Below, in pieces: positions 7,143 through 13,756 of a DNA stretch of 22,709 nucleotides (positions within the stretch are counted from its first letter, which is position 1; the number at the start of each line of letters is the position of its first letter). Where the stretch lies: the NCBI GenBank assembly GCA_902488525.1, contig CABTWP010000034.1:1-22709 (forward strand). Direction: 5' to 3'. Below the pieces are notes generated by a model. That model saw nothing but the letters and a program-made list of their open reading frames with translations, searched no databases and was not told the DNA's origin. The stretch is from an uncultured Collinsella sp. (GTDB lineage Bacteria; Actinomycetota; Coriobacteriia; Coriobacteriales; Coriobacteriaceae). A program made the position numbers and the translations under genes.

Positions 7143-7961
7143 ATGGCTGAGATGACGCTTGAGGGTGTGGACGCTCGTCCTGAGGATTCCGCATTTGCCC
7201 TAGGCCGCGTGCATTCAATCGAGACGATGGGAACGGTCGACGGACCCGGCATCCGCTTTGTGGTGTTTGTTCAGGGCTGTCCCATGCGCTGTGCGTATTG
7301 TCACAATCCCGATACTTGGTCGGTTAGCGGCGGCACCATGGTGACCGTCGAGCACCTTATGGACGAGTTCCAGAGTAACCATGAGTTTTACCGCAGCGGC
7401 GGAATTACGGTTTCGGGCGGCGAGCCACTTCTGCAGCCCGAGTTTTTGGCCGACCTGTTCCGTGCAATGCACAACAACCCCGATGGTCGTGTACATACCT
7501 GCATGGATAGCTGTGGCTACGCCTTCGACCCTCAGCATCCCGAGAAGTTCGATGCCGTTCTCAACGAGACCGACATGGTGCTGCTCGACATCAAGCATGC
7601 CGATCCGGCTGAGCATAAAAAGCTGACCGGCTGCGATCCTGCACGTATCCTGGCGTTTGGCGATGAGCTTGCCCGTCGCAAGATCAAGGTCGTTATCCGC
7701 CACGTGGTTGTGCCGGGCATTACCGACACGGTGGAGGAGTGCGAGAAGCTCGGTCGCCTCATCGCTCCATGGCACAACGTGGTGGGCCTGGAAATGCTGC
7801 CATATCACACGATGGGTGTCGTCAAGTACGAGCAACTGGGCATTCCCTATAAGCTCGAGGGCGTGCCCCAGATGGATACCGCGCGCATGCCCGAGCTGCG
7901 CAATGCCGTTATGACCGGCATGAAAAAGCGCCGTGCGGAGCTCAAAAACGCTATCGGATAG
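7143..7961 (+). CDS. pflA: Pyruvate formate-lyase activating enzyme (radical SAM)
   Basis: This enzyme uses S-adenosylmethionine and a 4Fe-4S cluster to install the glycyl radical on pyruvate formate-lyase under anaerobic conditions. The radical SAM cluster motif is Cys46-x3-Cys50-x2-Cys53 (CPMRCAYC), preceded by GPGIRFVVFVQGC. SGGEPLLQPEF is the SAM-binding segment, and HVVVPGITD and EMLPYHTMGVVKYE are typical of PflA. The length is 272 residues. The ATG at 7143 lies 13 bases after AAGGAGAGG (7121-7129) and 8 after AAGG (7131-7134). No pflB gene or other glycyl-radical enzyme is in the window, so its partner must be elsewhere. Activation of another glycyl-radical enzyme is a less likely alternative. 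Confidence 0.92.
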   Translation: MAEMTLEGVDARPEDSAFALGRVHSIETMGTVDGPGIRFVVFVQGCPMRCAYCHNPDTWSVSGGTMVTVEHLMDEFQSNHEFYRSGGITVSGGEPLLQPEFLADLFRAMHNNPDGRVHTCMDSCGYAFDPQHPEKFDAVLNETDMVLLDIKHADPAEHKKLTGCDPARILAFGDELARRKIKVVIRHVVVPGITDTVEECEKLGRLIAPWHNVVGLEMLPYHTMGVVKYEQLGIPYKLEGVPQMDTARMPELRNAVMTGMKKRRAELKNAIG

Positions 7962-7982
7962 CATGCCATTTTCGTTCCCCAA

Positions 7983-8017
7983 GGGCACTCATTGGGGACA
8001 GACTTAAATGAGTGCCC
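7983..8017. repeat. REP-like palindrome with GGGGACAG core (copy A)
   Basis: The 11-base arms GGGCACTCATT and AATGAGTGCCC enclose a core containing GGGGACAGACTTA. A competing inverted repeat, GTTCCCCAA (7974-7982) with TTGGGGAC (7992-7999), overlaps the same bases. The core resembles the repeats at 19101-19140 and 22661-22701, while the arms are unrelated. The remaining gap up to 8160 shows nothing recognisable. Confidence 0.6.
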
Positions 8018-8160
8018 CTGGGCACCTAGTTGATTGCTAAAGAGCCCCGTCCTTAAAAGACTGCTCTCTGGGTTGCGGTGAGATGCGCAACAGAATCGTG
8101 CCATTTGGATAAATACGCTTGTGGTTTCTTTAAAGACACCTTAAACGCTGCTGAATATCT

Positions 8161-8188
8161 TTGGAAAGAAATGCCTGCTCGGTATCAT
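8161..8188 (+). promoter_or_regulatory. Putative promoter of the serine hydrolase gene
   Basis: TTGGAA (8161-8166) and TATCAT (8183-8188) are spaced by 16 bases, about 38 bases before the preferred GTG start. Confidence 0.35.
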
Positions 8189-8225
8189 GCTGCTCGTATA
8201 TAAACGGTGGCAGTCAGGAGACCAC

Positions 8226-9344
8226 GTGCGAAACATCGCATCGCGGGACGAGTATGTGCCGCAGCATGGCAGCAGATATAAGACGAAGGGCACGTCTTCG
8301 CGTGGCCTTGCCGGCGCTCGCATCCGCGTGAGGAAGATTGCCGCTATTGGGATGCTAACGTCGGCGGTTATTATCCTCGGAATTACCGTTAAAACCTACG
8401 CCTCGGAGCGAACGGGGCGCCCAGATGCGTCAACGGTACAGCTGCAAAACGAGAAGGTTTCAAAGTCCAAAGCGTCGGCAGATCAAGCTCTGTCGACGGC
8501 AGATCTCAAGACGAGACTTTCGAAGGCGGACTTCAACGATATCCCTTCGGGTGATACCGTTCGGACCTTCTCGTTGGTGGATAACAAGACTCCTGCCTTG
8601 GAGGATGAGAGCCTTGCCTCGCTCCAGGATGCCCTGTGTCGGGCGCAGGAGCTGGGCGATGTGGGTGTAGTGTTCTACGACCTATCGAGCGGTAGGGGCG
8701 TGACGTATAACGCCGATGTCGAGGTGTATGGAGCGAGCAGCTACAAAGCGCTGTATGCGCTCTATATTTGCGAGACGTTGGTCGAATCGGGGCAGGTGTC
8801 GCTCGATGGGCCTTTAGCCACGTATGGTGGTTACAGCATGGGCTGGCAGACGGTGCGCAACCTTATCGAGAATGCCGTCGCCAACTCAGACAACGATTCG
8901 TTTATCGCGTTACGCGCGGCGTTTGACCATGATGGCTATGAGGATTGGATTGCCAATCTGGGTGTTGATGACGAAACGGCACTGAATCCGATGAGTGATT
9001 TTCCGACCTACTGCCCGCGCACTTCTGCGAGGTTATGGCGCGAGATGAGCGAGTATCTGAGCATGGATACCGAGACTTCACAGTGGTTGTCAGGCCTTTT
9101 GGCATCAACATCGCGCTCGTTTATTCGCGATGGCATTGCGGACGATCAGGTCTTGGTGCGCAACAAAGCGGGTTGGATCAGCGAGGACGGCTACTATTCG
9201 ACATGCGATGCAGGCCTCATCGACATCGATGGCCGTACCTATGTCATGAGCGTCATGACATCGATGCCATCGAGCGACCGTTCGAGCGAGGTTACGGCTG
9301 CGATTGCAAAGGCTCTGTTTGATACGCGAGCTGCACTGGCTTAG
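8226..9344 (+). CDS. Membrane-anchored class A beta-lactamase-like serine hydrolase
   Basis: The 372-residue protein has a basic cytoplasmic N-terminus (residues 1-36), one membrane segment (about 37-57), a Ser/Lys-rich linker, and an extracellular class A beta-lactamase/transpeptidase fold. The active-site motifs appear in order: SSYK (Ser171, Lys174), SDN (221-223), an ExxLN omega-loop motif (Glu250 to Asn254), and KAG (314-316) in place of KTG. The GTG at 8226 has AGGAG (8216-8220) five bases upstream. An ATG at 8187 would add 13 residues but has no ribosome site and overlaps the putative -10 box. The protein may be a beta-lactamase or a cell-wall-acting esterase or peptidase. The N-terminal anchor and lack of a lipobox favour a cell-envelope role. 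Confidence 0.75.
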   Translation: MRNIASRDEYVPQHGSRYKTKGTSSRGLAGARIRVRKIAAIGMLTSAVIILGITVKTYASERTGRPDASTVQLQNEKVSKSKASADQALSTADLKTRLSKADFNDIPSGDTVRTFSLVDNKTPALEDESLASLQDALCRAQELGDVGVVFYDLSSGRGVTYNADVEVYGASSYKALYALYICETLVESGQVSLDGPLATYGGYSMGWQTVRNLIENAVANSDNDSFIALRAAFDHDGYEDWIANLGVDDETALNPMSDFPTYCPRTSARLWREMSEYLSMDTETSQWLSGLLASTSRSFIRDGIADDQVLVRNKAGWISEDGYYSTCDAGLIDIDGRTYVMSVMTSMPSSDRSSEVTAAIAKALFDTRAALA

Positions 9345-9422
9345 CGTGTTCGTTTGGCGAGGTCAAACAAAATGCTGGTACCATACCTTGGTTGAGAATT
9401 TCGTATAGGTTTGGGGAATGGT

Positions 9423-10163
9423 ATGGCTACCATCGCGATTATCGGTGCGCTCGAAAAAGAGATCATGCAGATTAAGGAAGAGCTGAGCGACGTTTGCGAG
9501 GCACGGGAGGCAGGCTTGACCGTTGTGAGCGGTGAGCTCGACGGCCTGACAGTTGTCGCCACAACGGCGGGCATGGGCACGGTGAACGCCGCCGCTGCAA
9601 CACAGCACCTCATTAGCAAGTATGCTCCGCAGGCTGTTGTGTTTTCGGGCATTGCGGGCGGTTTGAACCCCAAGCTCCATATCGACGACGTGGTCATTGG
9701 CAAACGCCTACGCTATCTGGATACCGATACCGCGCTTATCGCCGAGTCCGCACCGGGGCTCGAGGAGTTTGGCTCGACGCCCGCGCTGGTCGATATTGCC
9801 GCCGACGTGCTTGCTGAGCGTGGGTTTGTTGACGCTTCGACAAATGCAGTCGCTTCGAATGAGGGCACCAAGCAGTTCCTGGTCGGCACGATTGCCACGG
9901 GTAACCGTTTTGTGACGGGCGCCGCCATGCGCAACGACGCTATCGAGGCGACGCATGCCGATTGTGTCGGCATGGAGGGCGCGGCAATTGCCCATGTCGC
10001 AACCAAAAATGGTGTCGATTGCCTGGTGTTGCGCGCTATCAGCGATAATTGTGACGAGGCGTACGATGCAATTTGCGAGCGAGAGTTCGATCTGTTCGAG
10101 TACGCGCGTGTCGCAAGTGACATTACGCTCGATATCGTCCGCCGCATTGCCGCTGCGCAATAG
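9423..10163 (+). CDS. mtnN: 5'-methylthioadenosine/S-adenosylhomocysteine nucleosidase
   Basis: This enzyme cleaves the adenine from methylthioadenosine and S-adenosylhomocysteine, recycling SAM by-products and feeding the AI-2 pathway. The 246-residue protein opens with IAIIGALEKEI; Glu13 aligns with the catalytic Glu12 of the E. coli enzyme. FSGIAGGL is the phosphorylase-family glycine loop, GMEGAAIAHVA the ribose-binding MEG segment, and RAISDNCDE carries the catalytic Asp. The ATG at 9423 with GGGGAA (9413-9418) is chosen over a TTG at 9411. It follows the serine hydrolase gene by 78 bases and precedes engB by 38 bases, so it may be cotranscribed with engB. Confidence 0.92.
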   Translation: MATIAIIGALEKEIMQIKEELSDVCEAREAGLTVVSGELDGLTVVATTAGMGTVNAAAATQHLISKYAPQAVVFSGIAGGLNPKLHIDDVVIGKRLRYLDTDTALIAESAPGLEEFGSTPALVDIAADVLAERGFVDASTNAVASNEGTKQFLVGTIATGNRFVTGAAMRNDAIEATHADCVGMEGAAIAHVATKNGVDCLVLRAISDNCDEAYDAICEREFDLFEYARVASDITLDIVRRIAAAQ

Positions 10164-10201
10164 CGCGTCTATTTGTAAGAACCTACGACCAAGGAGTGTC
10201 C

Positions 10202-10792
10202 ATGGCCGATTCCATTAACTACCAGCTTGCCAAGTTCGTCGCCAGCTATGGCAAGGTTTCGCAGATTCCCGAGTCCACCTGCCCCGAGGTGAGCTTTGTC
10301 GGCCGCTCCAACGTGGGCAAGTCGTCGATTATGAACAAGCTATTTGGCCGCAAGAACCTAGTCAAGGTTTCCAGTACGCCGGGCAAGACGAGCAACATCA
10401 ACTTCTTTGAGGCCGACGACGTGCATTTCGTGGACCTGCCGGGTTACGGTTTCGCCCGTCGCTCCAAGGCCGAGCGCGACCGCTGGGCCGAGCTTATCGG
10501 CGACTTTTTCGACTCCGAGCGCAGCTTTAACTTGGTCGTCTCGCTGGTGGACATTCGTCACGATCCCAGCAAGCTCGATCATGACATGATCGACTACCTG
10601 CAGGGCAATGAGTTCAACTTTATCGTCTGCCTCACCAAGGCCGACAAGCTCAGTCGCACCCAGCAGGCCCGCCAGGCAGCAGCCATCAAAAAGCAGCTCA
10701 ACGTTCCGGCCGAGAACGTAATCATCACAAGCTCCCAGACCGGCGTGGGTATCGACGAACTCAAGCGCCGCATCGCCGAGGCCTGCCTCTAG
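10202..10792 (+). CDS. engB: Ribosome biogenesis GTP-binding protein EngB/YihA/YsxC
   Basis: This is a TrmE-Era-family GTPase needed for large ribosomal subunit assembly. The 196-residue protein, normal in size, shows G1 GRSNVGKSS (34-42), the switch I threonine region SSTPGKT, G3 DLPGYG (78-83), G4 TKAD (145-148) and G5 near ITSSQTG. The ATG at 10202 follows AAGGAG (10191-10196) by five bases, better than the in-frame GTG at 10196. It converges with thrB. A small GGGCTC/GAGCCC hairpin lies at 10796-10818 and a very long palindrome at 10872-11058. Confidence 0.95.
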   Translation: MADSINYQLAKFVASYGKVSQIPESTCPEVSFVGRSNVGKSSIMNKLFGRKNLVKVSSTPGKTSNINFFEADDVHFVDLPGYGFARRSKAERDRWAELIGDFFDSERSFNLVVSLVDIRHDPSKLDHDMIDYLQGNEFNFIVCLTKADKLSRTQQARQAAAIKKQLNVPAENVIITSSQTGVGIDELKRRIAEACL

Positions 10793-10871
10793 TAAGGGCT
10801 CCAGCCTAGCAAGAGCCCCTATCAATAAAGGGCCATATATTTCAGCCCGGCGCCCCTTCAAAGCGTGGGTC

Positions 10872-11058
10872 CCTGTAGACATCCTCAGCAAGGTAGGCGC
10901 AGGGACGGTCGGGATGTTCCCTCAAAATCATTCCGCAGCGCGAAGACCCCTTGTCCGTCGCTCCGTAGGAGCAGGACAAGGGGCCTTCATGCGCGAGGAC
11001 GATTTTGAGGGAACATCCCGACCGTCCCGGACAGGTATATGAGGAGGATGTCTACAGG
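10872..11058. repeat. Triple-nested long palindrome E1 overlapping the thrB stop codon
   Basis: Three concentric inverted repeats are seen. A 15-bp outer pair (10872-10886 / 11044-11058) reaches into the last codons of thrB. A perfect 28-bp pair lies at 10902-10929 / 11001-11028, separated from the outer pair by exactly 15 bases on each side. The apex has CCCCTTGTCC / GGACAAGGGG around GCTCC-GTA-GGAGC. The middle arms are not T-rich at their ends. Lying between converging engB and thrB, it may serve as a bidirectional terminator, but its family resemblance to 16362-16483 suggests a dispersed element. Confidence 0.85.
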
Positions 11059-11933
11059 TACTCGATTTGAGCGCCATCGGTGTCGCACGTCAGAATATGC
11101 GTGTCACACTTGGGGAACTGTTCACGCAGCTTGACCTGTAGGAACTTTGCCACGATGGTGTCGTCAGTCACGGCCATGAGGGTCGAGCCGGAGCCACTGA
11201 TCCAGATGGTCTTGGCGCCTCCGTTAAGGCAGGTGTCGCGCACGGCGTTGTAGTCGGGAATCAGACGGCGACGATAGGGTTCCTGGATGCGGTCGTCATT
11301 GGCGGCGGCAATCAGGTCGAGGTCACCAGTCTCCAAGCCGCGCGTCATGCCGGCGATGCGGCCCATCTGCCACACGGCGGTGGAGAGTGGAATCTCCTGC
11401 GGCACAACCTTGCGCGCCTCGCTCGTATGCACCTCGTAGGGCGGAATCACGGTAATAAAACGCAGGCGATCGCTCACCTCGTAGCGCAGGCACTGGGGGA
11501 GCGAATCGGTCGGCGTAAAGGAACAGACGGCGCCGCCCAGGATAGCGGGGGCGACGTTATCGGGATGGCCCTCGACTTCGGTGGCAATGCGAACCAGCTC
11601 GGCGCGGTCGACGGTGTGGCCTGTCAGTGCGGCGGCGGCCATAATGCCGGCGACGACGCAGGTGGAGCTGGAGCCCAGGCCGCGGGCGACGGGCACGTCG
11701 GTCTGGATGTCGATGGCAACGGGAAAAGCCGGCTCGCCCCATGCAGCCAGTGCATCGACAAAGCTCACGTAGACCAGGTTGTTCTCGTTTTGGAATTCCT
11801 CGGGGCAGCCCGTGATGGTGAGTTTGTCGGCGCGCTCGAAGGTGAAGTGCGAGTAGAGGCTGACGGCCATGCCGAGGGTGTCGTAGCCGATGCCTAGGTT
11901 GGCGCTGGTTGCTGGGACGGTGATTTTGATCAT
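11052..11933 (-). CDS. thrB: Homoserine kinase
   Basis: This GHMP-family kinase phosphorylates L-homoserine to O-phospho-L-homoserine, the substrate of ThrC. The protein has 293 residues. The N-terminus IKITVPATSANLGIGYDTLG is the GHMP substrate-binding strand, PVARGLGSSS (81-90) is the ATP-binding loop, and ISGSGSTLMAV is the C-terminal GHMP motif. The start at 11933 has a perfect AGGAGG (11941-11946 on the complement) seven bases upstream; a longer frame starting at 12005 would run through a palindrome and is rejected. It lies 201 bases downstream of thrC with a terminator and a long palindrome between them, so it is probably not simply cotranscribed. Its 3' end overlaps the E1 palindrome. 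Confidence 0.95.
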   Translation of the reverse strand: MIKITVPATSANLGIGYDTLGMAVSLYSHFTFERADKLTITGCPEEFQNENNLVYVSFVDALAAWGEPAFPVAIDIQTDVPVARGLGSSSTCVVAGIMAAAALTGHTVDRAELVRIATEVEGHPDNVAPAILGGAVCSFTPTDSLPQCLRYEVSDRLRFITVIPPYEVHTSEARKVVPQEIPLSTAVWQMGRIAGMTRGLETGDLDLIAAANDDRIQEPYRRRLIPDYNAVRDTCLNGGAKTIWISGSGSTLMAVTDDTIVAKFLQVKLREQFPKCDTHILTCDTDGAQIEYL

Positions 11934-11947
11934 GTGGGTCCTCCTGG

Positions 11948-12059
11948 GCGGGTCTGGCCGTTTAGTTCGCTGCTCGGGCAGTCCTGGCTCGCTCGGAAAG
12001 CACATTAAGTGCTTTCCGGCTCGTGCGGAACTCGCGACGAACTAAACGGCCAGACCCGC
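11948..12059. repeat. Nested long palindrome E2 in the thrB leader
   Basis: Perfect 22-bp outer arms (11948-11969 / 12038-12059) enclose an inner perfect 9-bp stem GGAAAGCAC / GTGCTTTCC (11995-12003 / 12009-12017). On the thrB mRNA it ends one base before the AGGAGG ribosome site. It does not share the apical CCTTGTCC module of the other two long palindromes but has the same nested geometry. It could influence thrB translation. Confidence 0.8.
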
Positions 12060-12072
12060 TCGCATGCTCGTC

Positions 12073-12101
12073 ATTATCCCAAAAGCTAAATAAAAAGAAG
12101 G
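12073..12101 (-). promoter_or_regulatory. Possible thrB promoter
   Basis: On the - strand GATAAT (12073-12078) follows a weak -35 region CCTTCT (12096-12101) at 17 bases. A transcript from here would begin with the E2 palindrome as its leader. The -35 match is poor. Confidence 0.25.
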
Positions 12102-12122
12102 TGCGCCGGCTTTCGCCGGCGC
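12091..12122 (-). terminator. Intrinsic terminator of thrC
   Basis: On the - strand a perfect 8-bp GC-rich stem GCGCCGGC / GCCGGCGC with a GAAA loop (12103-12122) is followed by a T-rich tail (complement of TAAAAAGAAG). It lies 12 bases past the thrC stop. Confidence 0.85.
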
Positions 12123-12134
12123 TTAATGAGGGAT

Positions 12135-13652
12135 CTAGTTGGTGCTCATTCGTTTTGCTGCGGACTCGACGTAGCTTGCCATCTCATCGACGTCGCAGAC
12201 GTCTTCGAAGCGGACGGGCTTGGACTCGAGTTCGGCGAGCTGGGCTGGGGCGACCGTGTTGGTTGCCTGCTCGAGCACGCGCATGGCCTCAAAGTCGTCC
12301 TCGGGAACGTCGAGGCCCAGGGCATCGCAGCAGGCGCGCGGGAACTTGTAGGGGCTGGCGGTCGAAAGCAGCACGCGGGCCTTGGCGCCCTCGGTGGGGG
12401 CGACCTGCTCAAAGACGTGATAGCCGCAAGCGGTGTGCGGGTCGATCACGTAGCCGTTGGCATCCCAGCAGCTCTTGATGGCGGCGCGAACCTCGTCCTC
12501 GCTGGCCCAGCCGCAGCCAAATACGCTCTGGATCTTGGCCAGCAGCTCGGCAGGCACCTCGTAGCGACCGGTCTGGGCAAGCTGCTCCATAAGGCCGGCA
12601 ACGAGCTCGCAGTCGCCGTCGGACAGGAAGTAGAGCATGCGCTCCAGATTAGAGCTAATAAGGATGTCCATCGACGGCGAAATGGTCGTGAAGAACGGAC
12701 GGTTGCGGTCGTAGACGCCGGTGGTCAGGAAGTCAGCGAGCACGTTGTTCTTGTCGCTGGCCACGACGAGTTTGGCGACGGGCAGACCCATGCGCTTGGC
12801 GTAGTAGCCGGCCAGGATATCGCCAAAGTTGCCGGTCGGTACGCAGAACTCCACGGCATCGCCGGCCTCGATGGCGCCGGCGCGCAGCAGCTGCGCATAG
12901 GCGGCAAAGTAGTAGACGACCTGCGGCACCAGGCGGCCGACGTTGATGGAGTTGGCGCTCGAAAGCACGGTGCCGGCGGCCTCCAGGCGCTCGGCCAGCT
13001 CCTTATCGGCAAAGATGCGCTTGACGGCACTCTGGGCGTCGTCGAAGTTGCCGCGGATGCCGCAGACGGCGACGTTGCCGCCCTCCTGCGTGGACATCTG
13101 CAGATTCTGCACGCGGCTGACCTTGCCCTCGGGATAAAAGACGGTGATGCCCGTGCCCGGGGCGTCGGCAAAGCCGGCGAGTGCTGCCTTGCCTGTGTCG
13201 CCCGACGTGGCGGTGACGATCATGATGCGCTCGGCGCCGCCGTCCTTGGCGGAAGTGCGGGCCATCAAGCGGGGGAGCATCTGCAGGGCGACGTCCTTGA
13301 AGGCGCTCGTGGGACCGCCAAAGAGCTCCATCACATAGGTCTGAGGGGCGTCAGCGCCCGGCGCAGCGTCGAGTTTGACGAGCGGCGTAACCTCTTCACT
13401 CGCGAACGTGCCGCGGTATGCCTCGTCGACACACGCCGAAATTTCTTCGGCCGTGTAATCATTCAGTAACATTCCCAACACATCTTGAGCGATTTCAAAG
13501 TACGATTTATCTGCAAGCGAGCTGATATCGACCTGCTGGGTGCCGAGCTCGTCCGAGACAAACAAACCCCCGTCGGGAGCGATGCCGGTACGGATTGCCA
13601 CCTTACTTGAGCACGATAAAGTGCGTCCTCGTGTACTATGATAAGTTCCCAT
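12135..13652 (-). CDS. thrC: Threonine synthase
   Basis: This PLP enzyme converts O-phosphohomoserine to L-threonine. The 505-residue protein belongs to the long form of threonine synthase. It opens with YHSTRG and IAPDGGLFV, typical of the family, and carries the PLP Schiff-base lysine Lys119 in GGPTSAFKDVALQ. TATSGDTGKAAL is the phosphate-binding loop, and PTGNFGDILAG and SSNLERML follow. The start at 13652 has GAGGAGC (complement of 13661-13667) nine bases upstream; an extension to 13697 lacks a ribosome site. It is divergent from the aspartokinase gene. TGAAACCATGGTATCA, a near-perfect palindrome at 13689-13704, lies between them and could be a shared operator. Confidence 0.95.
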   Translation of the reverse strand: MGTYHSTRGRTLSCSSKVAIRTGIAPDGGLFVSDELGTQQVDISSLADKSYFEIAQDVLGMLLNDYTAEEISACVDEAYRGTFASEEVTPLVKLDAAPGADAPQTYVMELFGGPTSAFKDVALQMLPRLMARTSAKDGGAERIMIVTATSGDTGKAALAGFADAPGTGITVFYPEGKVSRVQNLQMSTQEGGNVAVCGIRGNFDDAQSAVKRIFADKELAERLEAAGTVLSSANSINVGRLVPQVVYYFAAYAQLLRAGAIEAGDAVEFCVPTGNFGDILAGYYAKRMGLPVAKLVVASDKNNVLADFLTTGVYDRNRPFFTTISPSMDILISSNLERMLYFLSDGDCELVAGLMEQLAQTGRYEVPAELLAKIQSVFGCGWASEDEVRAAIKSCWDANGYVIDPHTACGYHVFEQVAPTEGAKARVLLSTASPYKFPRACCDALGLDVPEDDFEAMRVLEQATNTVAPAQLAELESKPVRFEDVCDVDEMASYVESAAKRMSTN

Positions 13653-13756
13653 ATAACACTGCTCCTCGGATGCCTTGGTCCCAATCGGTGAAACCATGGT
13701 ATCAGAGCGCGCAAAATAGGTTCGCAGAGGCTTTTTAGAAAGGTAACCTCCAGCCC

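Noticed and set aside
10902..11028. Terminal inverted repeats of an insertion sequence
   Set aside because: The interval between the arms is only 71 bases, with no transposase gene and no evident target duplication; a nested hairpin fits better.
12126..13469. Long + strand open frame of 447 codons opposite thrC
   Set aside because: It is the antisense shadow of thrC in GC-rich DNA; it has no family similarity, while the - strand encodes a complete threonine synthase with all motifs.
13653..13756. Lysine riboswitch before aspartokinase
   Set aside because: The gap is only 104 bases and shared with the divergent thrC promoter; a lysine riboswitch needs about 170 bases and none of its conserved segments is seen.
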